In this document: in pieces, positions 31,275 through 39,579 of the stretch
Layout of the letters: each line of letters begins with the position of its first letter
How positions within the stretch are numbered: position 1 is the stretch's first letter
NCBI GenBank assembly: GCA_016124385.1
Contig: WGNU01000006.1
Coordinates: forward strand, 124,001-188,000
DNA length: 64,000 nucleotides
Reading direction: 5' to 3'
From: Alphaproteobacteria bacterium
Lineage (GTDB): Bacteria; Pseudomonadota; Alphaproteobacteria; Micropepsales; Micropepsaceae
The notes under the pieces: model-generated
What the model was told of the DNA's origin: nothing
Databases searched by the model: none
Seen by the model: the letters and a program-made list of their open reading frames with translations, nothing else
Translations under genes and position numbers: made by a program

Positions 31275-31664
31275 ATGGCGAATTCTTGGACCGCTCCGCG
31301 GACGGCCCGGATGGCGGCTGCCGTATTCGTGTGCGCCGCGCTCGGCGCTTGTTCGGCGGTGCCGGACTGGGCCAATCCGGGAGCCTGGGTCGGCTCGTCC
31401 TCGAGCGAGCCGGCGCCGACCGGGGAGTACCCTAATCTCTCGAACGTGCCTGAGCGTCCTGTCGAGGGGATGACGAGCGGCGAGCGGCGCGAGATCGAGG
31501 ACAGCCTCATCGCCGATCGCGAACAGGCCCGGCACTCCGGCGAGGCGCTCAGGGGCGGCCAGGATACGCCCGCGCCGCCGCCGGCTCCCTCGACGCCCGG
31601 GACACCGGCTCCGGCCGCGGAAGGAGACGCGCCGGCGCCCGAGGACGCTCCCGTCACACCATAG
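31275..31664 (+). CDS. Putative lipoprotein with a C-terminal disordered tail
   Basis: 129 aa. A signal with lipobox LGAC puts the lipidated Cys at residue 26. A 'YPNLSNVPERP ... SGERREIEDSLIADREQARHS' helix follows, then a Pro/Ala-rich tail. Similar short lipoproteins with the 'PNLxxVPxRP' and 'L.ADR..ARh' pattern occur in alphaproteobacterial genomes, but their role is unknown to me. Confidence 0.7.
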   Translation: MANSWTAPRTARMAAAVFVCAALGACSAVPDWANPGAWVGSSSSEPAPTGEYPNLSNVPERPVEGMTSGERREIEDSLIADREQARHSGEALRGGQDTPAPPPAPSTPGTPAPAAEGDAPAPEDAPVTP

Positions 31665-31674
31665 GGGCCCAAAC

Positions 31675-31693
31675 GCCTATCCCGGCGATAGGC
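31675..31693 (+). terminator. Small hairpin after the lipoprotein gene
   Basis: GCCTATC (31675-31681) pairs with GATAGGC (31687-31693) around CCGGC. There is no T-run, so it may instead be an operator or leader hairpin of the aminotransferase gene, whose TATAAG sequence at 31701 follows. Confidence 0.35.
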
Positions 31694-31768
31694 GGCCCGC
31701 TATAAGGCTCAATCCTTCATTCGCCCGACTCAGCCAACACTTGCGGGCGACCAACAGCGTTTCGTCCC

Positions 31769-32992
31769 ATGGCTCAGGAATTCCATCGCGTCCGGCATCT
31801 GCCCCCTTACGTCTTCGAGGAGGTGAACCGCCTCAAGGCCAAGGCCCGGGCCGCCGGCGAGGACGTGATCGATTTCGGCATGGGCAACCCCGATATGGCG
31901 ACGCCGCCCCATATTGTGGAAAAGCTCGTCGAGACGGTGCGCGACCCGAAGACGCACCGCTATTCCGCGTCGCGCGGCATTCCGGGCCTCCGGCGCGCGA
32001 TCGCGTCCTATTACGCGCGGCGCTTCGGGGTGAAACTGAACGCCGACAGCCAAGTCATTGCGACGCTTGGCTCAAAGGAGGGGTTCGCGAACCTTGCCCA
32101 GGCGATCACGACGCCGGGCGATGTGGTGCTGGTGCCAAACCCGGCCTATCCGATCCATGCCTTCGGCTTCATCCTGGCAGGCGCGGTTATCCGGCACGTG
32201 CCGGCGGCCACGCCCGAAGAATTCCTCGGGCGGCTCGACCTTGCGGCACGGCATTCGGTTCCCTCGCCCTCCGCGGTCGTCGTTTCCTATCCGTCCAATC
32301 CGACGGCGCAGGTCGTCGATCTCGATTTCTACCGCGAGATCGTCAAATTCGCGGAGCGATGGGACCTCTACATCCTCTCCGATCTCGCCTATGCCGAGAT
32401 CTATTTCGACGGCAATCCGCCGCCCTCGATGCTGCAGGTGCCGGGCGCGATCGAGAGGACGATCGAGTTCAATTCGCTCTCGAAGACCTATTCGATGCCG
32501 GGCTGGCGGATGGGCTTTGCAGTGGGGAACGAGCGGCTGGTGGCGGCCCTCGCGCGCGTCAAATCCTATCTCGATTATGGCGCGTTCACGCCCGTGCAAG
32601 TGGCGGCGGCGGCCGCGCTCAACGGGCCGCAGGATTGCGTCGATGAGATCCGCGCGATCTACAAGGCGCGGCGCGATGTGCTCGTCGATTCGATGGGCCG
32701 GGCCGGATGGGCGATCCCCTCGCCCAAGGCCAGCATGTTCGCCTGGGCACCCGTGCCGGAAGCCTTCCGCGAGGTCGGCTCTTTGGAATTCTCCAAGCTC
32801 CTTCTTCAGCACGCGCAGGTCGCCGTCGCACCGGGCCTCGGCTTCGGCGAATACGGCGAAGGACACGTGCGGATCGCGCTCGTCGAGAACGAGCACCGGA
32901 TCCGCCAGGCGGCGCGGAACGTGCGCAAATTCCTCCAATCCTCCCGCACCATCCTTGGCAACGGACCCGTGCCGCAGGAGGCCGCGCGGTGA
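31769..32992 (+). CDS. Class I/II aminotransferase (AlaC-like)
   Basis: 407-aa PLP aminotransferase of the type placed before hom in Alphaproteobacteria (annotated as AlaC or LL-diaminopimelate aminotransferase-like). PLP-binding features are the N-terminal FGMGNPDMATPP, the YPSNPTAQV stretch and Lys239 in NSLSKTYSMPGWRMG. The Arg that binds the substrate carboxylate is in the EGHVRIAL segment. Its stop overlaps the GTG start of hom, so the two are translated as a unit. Confidence 0.9.
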   Translation: MAQEFHRVRHLPPYVFEEVNRLKAKARAAGEDVIDFGMGNPDMATPPHIVEKLVETVRDPKTHRYSASRGIPGLRRAIASYYARRFGVKLNADSQVIATLGSKEGFANLAQAITTPGDVVLVPNPAYPIHAFGFILAGAVIRHVPAATPEEFLGRLDLAARHSVPSPSAVVVSYPSNPTAQVVDLDFYREIVKFAERWDLYILSDLAYAEIYFDGNPPPSMLQVPGAIERTIEFNSLSKTYSMPGWRMGFAVGNERLVAALARVKSYLDYGAFTPVQVAAAAALNGPQDCVDEIRAIYKARRDVLVDSMGRAGWAIPSPKASMFAWAPVPEAFREVGSLEFSKLLLQHAQVAVAPGLGFGEYGEGHVRIALVENEHRIRQAARNVRKFLQSSRTILGNGPVPQEAAR

Positions 32993-34293
32993 GGCCACCG
33001 TTGCGCGTGGGATTGGCCGGTCTCGGCACGGTTGGGATCGGAACGCTCCGCCTCCTCACGCATAACGGTGCGCTCCTCGCCGAGCGGGCCGGCCGGCCCA
33101 TCATCGTGACGGCACTTTCGTCGCGCACGCGCGCCAAAGCCGGCGCCGAAGAGGAAGGCCGCGTCTGGTACGACGACCCCGCCCAGATGGCGAAGGCGAG
33201 CGACCTCGACGTCATCATCGAGGTGATCGGCGGGACGGACACGGCGCGCAGCGTGATCGAGACCGCAATCGCGAGCGGCAAGCATGTCGTCACCGCCAAT
33301 AAGTCGCTCCTCGCCGAGCACGGGCTCCACCTCGCGCGGCAGGCCGAGGCGAAGGGCGTCGCGCTCGCCTTCGAGGCGGCGGTTGCGGGCGGCATTCCGA
33401 TCATCAAGGCGATCCGCGAGGGGCTCGTCGCCAACCGGCTGTCGAGCGTCATCGGCATCCTGAACGGCACCTGCAACTACATCCTCACGCAAATGGAGAC
33501 GAGCGGGCGCGCGTTCGAGGCGGTGCTCGCCGAGGCGCAGGCGCTCGGCTACGCGGAGGCGGATCCCACGCTCGATGTCGGCGGCACGGACACCGCGCAC
33601 AAGCTCGCGCTGCTGACGAGCCTGGCCTTCGGCGCCGAGGTCGATCTGGACGGCGTCTCGGTCGAGGGCATCACCAAGATCACGCCGGTCGACATCGCGT
33701 TCGCGGGCGAGCTTGGCTATCGCATCAAGCTGCTCGGCATCGCCGCACTCACCGAGGACGGCGTGCTCCAGCGCGTCCATCCCGCGATGGTGCCGCGCGA
33801 CACGCCGCTCGGCGATGTGGGCGGCGTCTTCAACGCAGTCGTGACGGAAGCCGATGCGGCCGGCCGCTCAGTGTTCGAGGGGCGGGGCGCGGGACCGGGG
33901 CCCACGGCCTCCGCCGTCGTTTCCGATCTCGTCGACATCGCGCGGGGCCGCGTGATGCCGCCGTTCGTCACGCCCGTGGAGAAGCTCGTCAAGCGCCCGC
34001 GCGCCGCGCTCGATGATCATGTGGGGCCCGCCTATTTGCGCATCAGCGTGCTCGACAAGCCGGGCGTGCTTGCGATGGTCGCCTCGCGGCTCGCGGCGCA
34101 GAACGTCTCCATCGAGAGCATGATCCAGCGCGGCCGGGCGCCCGGCGGCGCAGTCTCCATCGTCATGCTCACGCACGACGCGCGCGAGGGCGATCTGCGC
34201 CGCGCGCTCGAGGCGATCGCGGCGGAAGAAGCCGTCGTCGAGAAGCCCTGCATGATCCGGATCGAGCGGCCGGACGAGACACCGGTGCCGTGA
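32989..34293 (+). CDS. hom: Homoserine dehydrogenase
   Basis: 434-aa enzyme of the aspartate pathway reducing aspartate semialdehyde to homoserine. The NADP fold starts LRVGLAGLGTVGIGTLRLL; the core has GGTDTARSVIETAI, NKSLLAEHG, GILNGTCNYIL and GTDTAHKLALLTSLAFG. A C-terminal ACT domain (about residues 345-425) allows feedback control. The GTG start at 32989 shares GTGA with the aminotransferase stop, and a GCAGGAG ribosome binding site lies inside the upstream gene. Confidence 0.95.
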   Translation: MRPPLRVGLAGLGTVGIGTLRLLTHNGALLAERAGRPIIVTALSSRTRAKAGAEEEGRVWYDDPAQMAKASDLDVIIEVIGGTDTARSVIETAIASGKHVVTANKSLLAEHGLHLARQAEAKGVALAFEAAVAGGIPIIKAIREGLVANRLSSVIGILNGTCNYILTQMETSGRAFEAVLAEAQALGYAEADPTLDVGGTDTAHKLALLTSLAFGAEVDLDGVSVEGITKITPVDIAFAGELGYRIKLLGIAALTEDGVLQRVHPAMVPRDTPLGDVGGVFNAVVTEADAAGRSVFEGRGAGPGPTASAVVSDLVDIARGRVMPPFVTPVEKLVKRPRAALDDHVGPAYLRISVLDKPGVLAMVASRLAAQNVSIESMIQRGRAPGGAVSIVMLTHDAREGDLRRALEAIAAEEAVVEKPCMIRIERPDETPVP

Positions 34294-34340
34294 TGTGTCC
34301 CCTTTCGCCCCAAACCCTTTGAAAAGACGCGGAGTCCCCG

Positions 34341-35315
34341 ATGCCAAAATCGACAAAGTCGCTGGAGCGGACATTAACGCTGGAACTGGCGCGGATCACG
34401 GAGGCGGCAGCCATCGCCGCGGCGCGGCTGATCGGGCGGGGGGATGAAAAGGCGGCGGACCAGGCCGCAGTCGATGCGATGCGCGAGGCGCTCAACGGCA
34501 TCGACATCGACGGGACGGTCGTCATCGGCGAGGGCGAGCGCGACGAGGCGCCGATGCTCTATATCGGCGAGAAGGTCGGAACGGGCCTTGGCCCCAAGGT
34601 CGATATCGCGCTCGATCCGCTGGAGGGAACGACGCTCACCGCGAAGGCCATGGCGAACGCGCTCGCGGTGGTCGCGATCGCGGAGGGCGGAACGCTGCTC
34701 CATGCGCCCGATGTCTACATGGACAAGATCGCGATCGGCGGCGGGTATCCCGAAGGCATCATCCAGCTCGACGCCGATCCGGCGGACAACATCAAGGCGC
34801 TGGCGAAGGCGAAAGGCTGCCGGACGGACCAGATCACGGCCTGCATCCTCGACCGGCCGCGCCACAGCGCGCTCATCCAGAAAGTCCGCGCGACGGGCGC
34901 CGCGATCCGGCTGATCCCGGACGGCGATATCGCGGGCGTCATCAACACGGCCGATCCCGCGACGGGCATCGACATCTATATCGGCATCGGCGGCGCGCCC
35001 GAAGGCGTGCTGGCGGCGGCGGCGCTGCGGGCCGTCGGCGGGCAGTTCCAGGGGCGGCTGCTCTTCAAGGACGACGATGAACGCGCCCGCGCGCACCGGA
35101 TCGGCATCACCGATCTCGACAAGGTTTATCTGCGCGACGAGCTCGCCTCGGGCGATGTCATGTTTGCCGCGACCGGCGTCACCGATGGCTCGATGCTCGA
35201 CGGCATTCACGAGGTCGGCGGGTTCGTGACGAGCCACAGCGTCATCATGCGCTCGAAGACGAAAACCGTGCGCTGGATCAAAGCGCGCCACGTGCCGAAG
35301 AACATGGAGTCCTAG
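34341..35315 (+). CDS. glpX: Fructose-1,6-bisphosphatase class II
   Basis: 324-aa GlpX-type gluconeogenic phosphatase. Metal and phosphate motifs are GTVVIGEGERDEAPMLYIGE and DPLEGTTLTAKAMANALAV; the IGIGGAPEGVLAAAAL segment is also family specific. In Alphaproteobacteria glpX commonly follows hom, as here. Confidence 0.95.
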   Translation: MPKSTKSLERTLTLELARITEAAAIAAARLIGRGDEKAADQAAVDAMREALNGIDIDGTVVIGEGERDEAPMLYIGEKVGTGLGPKVDIALDPLEGTTLTAKAMANALAVVAIAEGGTLLHAPDVYMDKIAIGGGYPEGIIQLDADPADNIKALAKAKGCRTDQITACILDRPRHSALIQKVRATGAAIRLIPDGDIAGVINTADPATGIDIYIGIGGAPEGVLAAAALRAVGGQFQGRLLFKDDDERARAHRIGITDLDKVYLRDELASGDVMFAATGVTDGSMLDGIHEVGGFVTSHSVIMRSKTKTVRWIKARHVPKNMES

Positions 35316-35321
35316 ACCGCG

Positions 35322-37079
35322 ATGTTCGCCGGCGTCGCGCGCTCCGTCACCGGCCGCGCCTGGCGGCTGCGCGAGATCGACGATCGCCTGGCGCTCGCGC
35401 ATGCGCAGCGCCTTGCCGTGCCTGACATCGTCGGCCGGCTGCTGGCGGCGCGCGGGGTCGCGCTGGAGGAGGGCGCGCGGTTCCTCGATCCGCGCCTGCG
35501 CGAGGCGATGCCGGACCCCTCCTCGCTCGCCGACATGGACAAGGCCGCCGAACGCCTCGCCGATGCGATCGAGGGACACGAGAAGGTTGCCGTCTTCGGC
35601 GACTACGACGTGGACGGCGCAACCTCGAGCGCGCTGCTGGTGCGCTATTTCCGCGCGCTGGGGCAAGGGGTCCGCGTCTACATTCCCGACCGGTTCGCGG
35701 AGGGCTACGGCCCCAATCCGCGCGCGATGCAGTTGCTGGCGGGCGAGGGGGCGAAGCTCGCGATCACGGTCGATTGCGGGACGGTCGCGACATCCTCGCT
35801 CATCGCGGCGCGCGAGGCGGGGCTGTCCGTCATCGTCTGCGATCACCATGCGCCGGGGGAGACCCTTCCGCCCGCGCACGCGATCGTCAATCCGAACCGG
35901 CTGGACGACCGCTCGGGCTGCGGGCAATTGGCGGCAGTAGGCGTGACGTTCCTGCTGCTCGTCGCCGTCAACCGGCTGCTCAGGCGGCGCGGCTATTTCA
36001 CGCCGGAGCGGGCCGAGCCCGACCTCCTCTCGCTGCTCGATCTCGTCGCGCTCGGCACCGTGTGCGACGTCGCGCGGCTGACCGGGATCAATCGCGCGCT
36101 GGTGGCGCAGGGGCTCAAGGTTCTCTCGGCGACGCGCAATACAGGCCTTGCGGCGCTGCGTCAGGCGGCAGGCGCCAGCGGGGCCGCGAGCGTTTATGAG
36201 CTGGGCTTTCTCCTGGGGCCCCGGATCAACGCGGGCGGGCGCGTCGCGCACGGGGCGCTGGGCGTTAGGCTCCTGACGACCGAGGACGAAGCGGAGGCCG
36301 CCGCGCTCGCGCGCGAGCTCGACGGGCTCAACCGCGACCGCCAGACGATCGAGGCGGGCGTCCTCGATGACGCGATCGCCGATTGCGAGCGGCGCGCGCT
36401 GGGCGAGGGGCTGGTCGCGGCGTCGGGCGAGGGTTTCCATCCGGGCGTCGTCGGCATCGTCGCGGGGCGGCTGCGCGAGCGCTATGCGAAGCCCGCCTTC
36501 GTGTTCGCGGAACAAGGCGGCCTCGCGCGCGGCTCGGGCCGCTCGGTGCCAGGCGTCGATCTGGGCGCGGCGGTGCAGGACGCCGTCGCCGCCGGCCTTG
36601 CCGTCAATGGCGGGGGCCACGCGATGGCGGCGGGCGCGACGGTCGAGCGCGGCCAGATCGATCCATTCCTGCGCTTCCTCTCCGACCGCCTCGCGCCCCA
36701 GGTGACGGGCGCCCGCGCGCTCCTCGATCTCGATCTCGAGGGGCTCGTCTCGGGCGCGGCGGTGACGGGATCGCTCGCCGACGGGATCGCGCGCGTCGGC
36801 CCGTTCGGCGCCGGCAACCCGGAGCCGCTGTTCGTGTGCGCCGATGCGCGGGTGGTGAACGGCTCGATCGTCGGCCAGGACCATGTCCGCGCGATCCTCA
36901 CCGGATCGGACGGCGCGCGTATTTCCGGCATCGCCTTTCGCGCGGCGGATACGCCGCTTGGAGAGGCCCTGCTCCAGCGCCAGGGGCGGCCGCTCCACGT
37001 GGCCGGGCGGATCACGCGGGACCGCTTCGCGGGCGGCGACAAGGCCCAGCTTCAGATCGTCGATGCGGCGCTTGCCTGA
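35322..37079 (+). CDS. recJ: Single-strand exonuclease RecJ
   Basis: 585-aa 5'-3' ssDNA exonuclease of recombination and mismatch repair. DHH-superfamily motifs are VFGDYDVDGATSS (DYDVDG 94-99), TVDCGT and VIVCDHHAPGE (DHH 174-176), and GPRINAGGRVAH. The DHHA1 motif GGGHAMAAGATV is also present. The gene follows glpX after six bases, so it ends the aminotransferase-hom-glpX transcript. Confidence 0.96.
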   Translation: MFAGVARSVTGRAWRLREIDDRLALAHAQRLAVPDIVGRLLAARGVALEEGARFLDPRLREAMPDPSSLADMDKAAERLADAIEGHEKVAVFGDYDVDGATSSALLVRYFRALGQGVRVYIPDRFAEGYGPNPRAMQLLAGEGAKLAITVDCGTVATSSLIAAREAGLSVIVCDHHAPGETLPPAHAIVNPNRLDDRSGCGQLAAVGVTFLLLVAVNRLLRRRGYFTPERAEPDLLSLLDLVALGTVCDVARLTGINRALVAQGLKVLSATRNTGLAALRQAAGASGAASVYELGFLLGPRINAGGRVAHGALGVRLLTTEDEAEAAALARELDGLNRDRQTIEAGVLDDAIADCERRALGEGLVAASGEGFHPGVVGIVAGRLRERYAKPAFVFAEQGGLARGSGRSVPGVDLGAAVQDAVAAGLAVNGGGHAMAAGATVERGQIDPFLRFLSDRLAPQVTGARALLDLDLEGLVSGAAVTGSLADGIARVGPFGAGNPEPLFVCADARVVNGSIVGQDHVRAILTGSDGARISGIAFRAADTPLGEALLQRQGRPLHVAGRITRDRFAGGDKAQLQIVDAALA

Positions 37080-37094
37080 GGCGCCGCCAAAGAC

Positions 37095-37123
37095 TTGCCA
37101 AGGGGGGAGCGCGCCTCTATGTA
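37095..37123 (+). promoter_or_regulatory. Probable promoter of tRNA-Glu
   Basis: TTGCCA (37095-37100), 17-base spacer, TATGTA (37118-37123), 11 bases before the mature tRNA 5' end. The match is moderate and the leader would be very short. Confidence 0.45.
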
Positions 37124-37134
37124 GCGCCCCTCAG

Positions 37135-37209
37135 GCGCCCTTCGTCTATCGGTTAGGACTCCAGATTTTCAATCTGGCAAGAGGGGTTCGACTCCCCTAG
37201 GGCGCGCCA
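37135..37209 (+). tRNA. tRNA-Glu (anticodon TTC)
   Basis: 75 nt with encoded CCA. Acceptor arm GCGCCCT pairs with AGGGCGC. The D arm is GTCTATCGGTTAGGAC, the anticodon stem is CCAGA/TCTGG with loop TTTTCAA, and the T arm is GAGGGGTTCGACTCCCC. Its 3' end forms part of a 15-bp duplication described separately. Confidence 0.95.
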
Positions 37210-37214
37210 TTTCC
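37200..37214. repeat. Left copy of the tRNA-Glu-derived direct repeat (att-like)
   Basis: GGGCGCGCCATTTCC, comprising the last 10 bases of tRNA-Glu plus five downstream bases. An identical copy is at 38585-38599. Such 3'-end duplications are left by integrases that target tRNA genes. Confidence 0.7.
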
Positions 37215-37432
37215 AGACAAGCCATCGACTATGGGTCTCGACCGGGCAGGGTCCTGGTCATGGACCGATCATGACGACGATCGGCCCGTTCGCTCCAATG
37301 CGGACGCTTTGAGGGCCGCCTCGTGACTGCTCGAATTTCGCCGAAGGCGGTCATTCGCACTGGACTGTCGGCTACGCGCACGCAAGGCTACGCTTGAATG
37401 CGTGGGATCAGGCGGCTCTTTTAGGCCCAAGG
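37215..37432. other. Intergenic part of the tRNA-Glu islet
   Basis: About 220 bases without a recognised gene between the left repeat and the crotonase stop. Composition is less GC-rich than that of core genes. No integrase fragment is visible. Confidence 0.35.
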
Positions 37433-38278
37433 TCAGCCGTCCTCCCCATCTCGAACGATGCCTGGCGTGCGGGGAGTTTGATCATGCCGCCGATCCGGGT
37501 GGTCGCGCTGGATAAATTGGCGCAGCCCTTCGTCCGTGGCCGGATCAAAGATCGAACGCAGCACGCATTCGGCCTCAATCCGCAAGCCTTCAGAGAGCGG
37601 CTGGCCGTACCCGCGCATGGCGGCTTCCTTGTCGGTGCGCATGGCCGGTTGAGGAAGGCCCGCGAGAAATTCAGCCAGCTGCAGCGACCGCTCAAGAGAG
37701 GTTCCTGAAGGCACGATTTCGTTTGCCAGGCCGATGCGCAATGCCTCCTCGGCGTCAATCACACGTCCGGTAAGAATCAGCTCCATTGCCCGTCCCATCC
37801 CTACGATGCGGGGTAGCCGCTGCGTGCCGCCGTCCGCCAGACCGATGTTCCATCGGCGGCACGTCACGCCGAAGGACGCATGCGCCTCAACGATGCGAAT
37901 GTCTGCAAAGCAGGCCCATTCCAGTCCGCCCGCATAGGCGACGCCGTTCACAGCGGCAATGATGGGCTTGTAGATGTCGGTCCATCGGCTTGGACCAAGC
38001 ATGCCTGGCGCCTCGCCGCGCACGTGCGCATCGATTTCGGTTTCCGATTTGGGCAGAAGGTCACGCGCGGCCTTCAGGTCGCCGCCCGCGCAGAAGGCCT
38101 TATCCCCGGTCCCGGTGATGATGGCCACGAGAGCATCCTCTTCGTCGCGAAACCGGGTCCAGGCCGCGATCAGTTCGGCATGCGTGACCGGACCAATGCA
38201 GTTGCGCGCTTCCGGCCGGTTGAAGCGGATGATGGCCGCGGAGCCGATCCGCTCATAGGCGATATGTGAGAACTCCAT
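37433..38278 (-). CDS. Enoyl-CoA hydratase/isomerase family protein (inside the tRNA-Glu islet)
   Basis: 281-aa crotonase-fold enzyme. The fold signatures are AIIRFNRPEARNCIGPVT, FCAGGDLKAARDLL (oxyanion hole) and AVNGVAYAGGLEWACFADIR. The second acidic position lies in NIGLADGGTQRLPRIVGMG (Asp rather than the usual Glu), so the reaction catalysed is uncertain. The C-terminal tail is unusually long and hydrophilic. Codon use is less GC-rich than that of neighbours, and the gene lies wholly between two copies of the tRNA-Glu end, so it is probably acquired. Confidence 0.85.
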   Translation of the reverse strand: MEFSHIAYERIGSAAIIRFNRPEARNCIGPVTHAELIAAWTRFRDEEDALVAIITGTGDKAFCAGGDLKAARDLLPKSETEIDAHVRGEAPGMLGPSRWTDIYKPIIAAVNGVAYAGGLEWACFADIRIVEAHASFGVTCRRWNIGLADGGTQRLPRIVGMGRAMELILTGRVIDAEEALRIGLANEIVPSGTSLERSLQLAEFLAGLPQPAMRTDKEAAMRGYGQPLSEGLRIEAECVLRSIFDPATDEGLRQFIQRDHPDRRHDQTPRTPGIVRDGEDG

Positions 38279-38584
38279 AGCCAGCGCACTCCCAGCGAAT
38301 AGGTTCTCGCGCTTGGCGCAACCATTGCCCCGCCATACGCGCGGTGCAATTAGACCTTATCAGCGGTGGAAGTATGGCCGTACGCGGTTATCGAGTCCAC
38401 CATCCCAGTCAGAGTCAGTCGTGGCCAGAATAAATTGCTTGCCAACGTCCGCTTAGGGCCAAAGAGTGCCTGAACCTGCCGTGGGATCACTGTCCGGCGT
38501 TAAGCGGACACCGGACGGCTTGCAAGAACGCCCAAAGATAAATCGGACAAGCAACGCTATCGGCATTGCCAATTTTGTCCTGTC
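38279..38584. other. Intergenic right part of the tRNA-Glu islet
   Basis: About 300 bases with no supported gene. AT-richer stretches (for example around 38345-38440 and 38535-38580) contrast with the GC-rich DNA that starts immediately after 38600. Confidence 0.4.
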
Positions 38585-38599
38585 GGGCGCGCCATTTCC
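38585..38599. repeat. Right copy of the tRNA-Glu-derived direct repeat (att-like)
   Basis: Identical 15-base copy of GGGCGCGCCATTTCC in the same orientation, about 1.385 kb from the left copy. Base composition changes at this point. Confidence 0.7.
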
Positions 38600-38641
38600 G
38601 TCCCGCTGGCGGCGGCGGTGCCGCGTGGTAAATTCGCGGCC

Positions 38642-39556
38642 ATGACAGATCGATGGACCGTCGCGACGCTGCCCGGCGGGTTTCCCGCGGCCGAAATCTC
38701 GAACCTTGATGTCGCGCGCGATGCGGCCGACGCGGCGACGGGCGCGCGCCTGCGTTCGCTGCTCGCCGAATACGGCGTGCTCTGCGTGCGGCAGACGGCG
38801 CCGCTCGACGATGCGGGGCTGCGCGCGCTCGTCCAGATGATCGGGCCGATCAAGACGCCTCTCGCGCGCGCGCGCGACGGCGGCATGCTCCCCTATAGCG
38901 ACGAGCGGCAGATCATCGATGCGGGCTTCGTGCTGACGGCGGAATTGCGCCAGCAGCTCGGCGATCTCTCGTTCGGGGGCGATGATCTGCGGCCCGGGCT
39001 CTTTCAGTTTTTCCACACCGATGATTCCTATACGGAGCAACCGGCCGAGGCGACGGTGCTGCACGCGCGCGAGCTGCCAAACGGGCCCGGCGGCGATACG
39101 GAATTCATCGACATGCGCGCGGCGTTCGCGGCGCTGGCGCCGGCGGAGCAGGCGCGGCTGATCGGCCTTCGGGCGGTTCACGCCTATAATAATCGCGGGG
39201 CCTTCCCGCCGCGCCCGCCGGCGAAGGGGCCGCTCGAGGCCCTCGTCGATGTCGCCCATCCCGTAGTGCGGCGCCACAGCGTGACAGGCCGGGCCGCGCT
39301 CTATTTCGATCTCGACCGCGCGACCCATATCGAGGGGCTCAGCGAGGCGGAGGGTCGCGCGCTGCTGCAATCTCTGCAAACCCGCGCGGAGGAAACCGCG
39401 CCGCGCTACAGCCATCGCTGGCGCGCGCATGACGTGCTCGTGTGGGACAATGTGAGCGTCCAGCACCGCGCGCGCGGTGATTTCCCGGTCGGGGAACCGC
39501 GCCGCTTCTGGCGCTACATGGTCGCGGGCGAGGTTCCCGAGGCCTTTGGGGCGTGA
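38642..39556 (+). CDS. TauD/TfdA-family Fe(II)/2-oxoglutarate dioxygenase
   Basis: 304-aa protein with the facial triad His125 and Asp127 in QFFHTDDSY and a distal His in WDNVSVQHRA. The FWRYMVAG segment carries an Arg in the 2-oxoglutarate position. The substrate is unknown. It shares only the general fold with the dioxygenase near 8 kb. The ATG at 38642 is preferred; an earlier start at 38618 would add eight residues and come even closer to the att-like repeat. Confidence 0.88.
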   Translation: MTDRWTVATLPGGFPAAEISNLDVARDAADAATGARLRSLLAEYGVLCVRQTAPLDDAGLRALVQMIGPIKTPLARARDGGMLPYSDERQIIDAGFVLTAELRQQLGDLSFGGDDLRPGLFQFFHTDDSYTEQPAEATVLHARELPNGPGGDTEFIDMRAAFAALAPAEQARLIGLRAVHAYNNRGAFPPRPPAKGPLEALVDVAHPVVRRHSVTGRAALYFDLDRATHIEGLSEAEGRALLQSLQTRAEETAPRYSHRWRAHDVLVWDNVSVQHRARGDFPVGEPRRFWRYMVAGEVPEAFGA

Positions 39557-39579
39557 GCGCCGCCGCCAAGAGAATGCCG

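Noticed and set aside
34374-36998. Long antisense frame opposite glpX and recJ
   Set aside because: Composition shadow of GC-rich genes, with no family resemblance.
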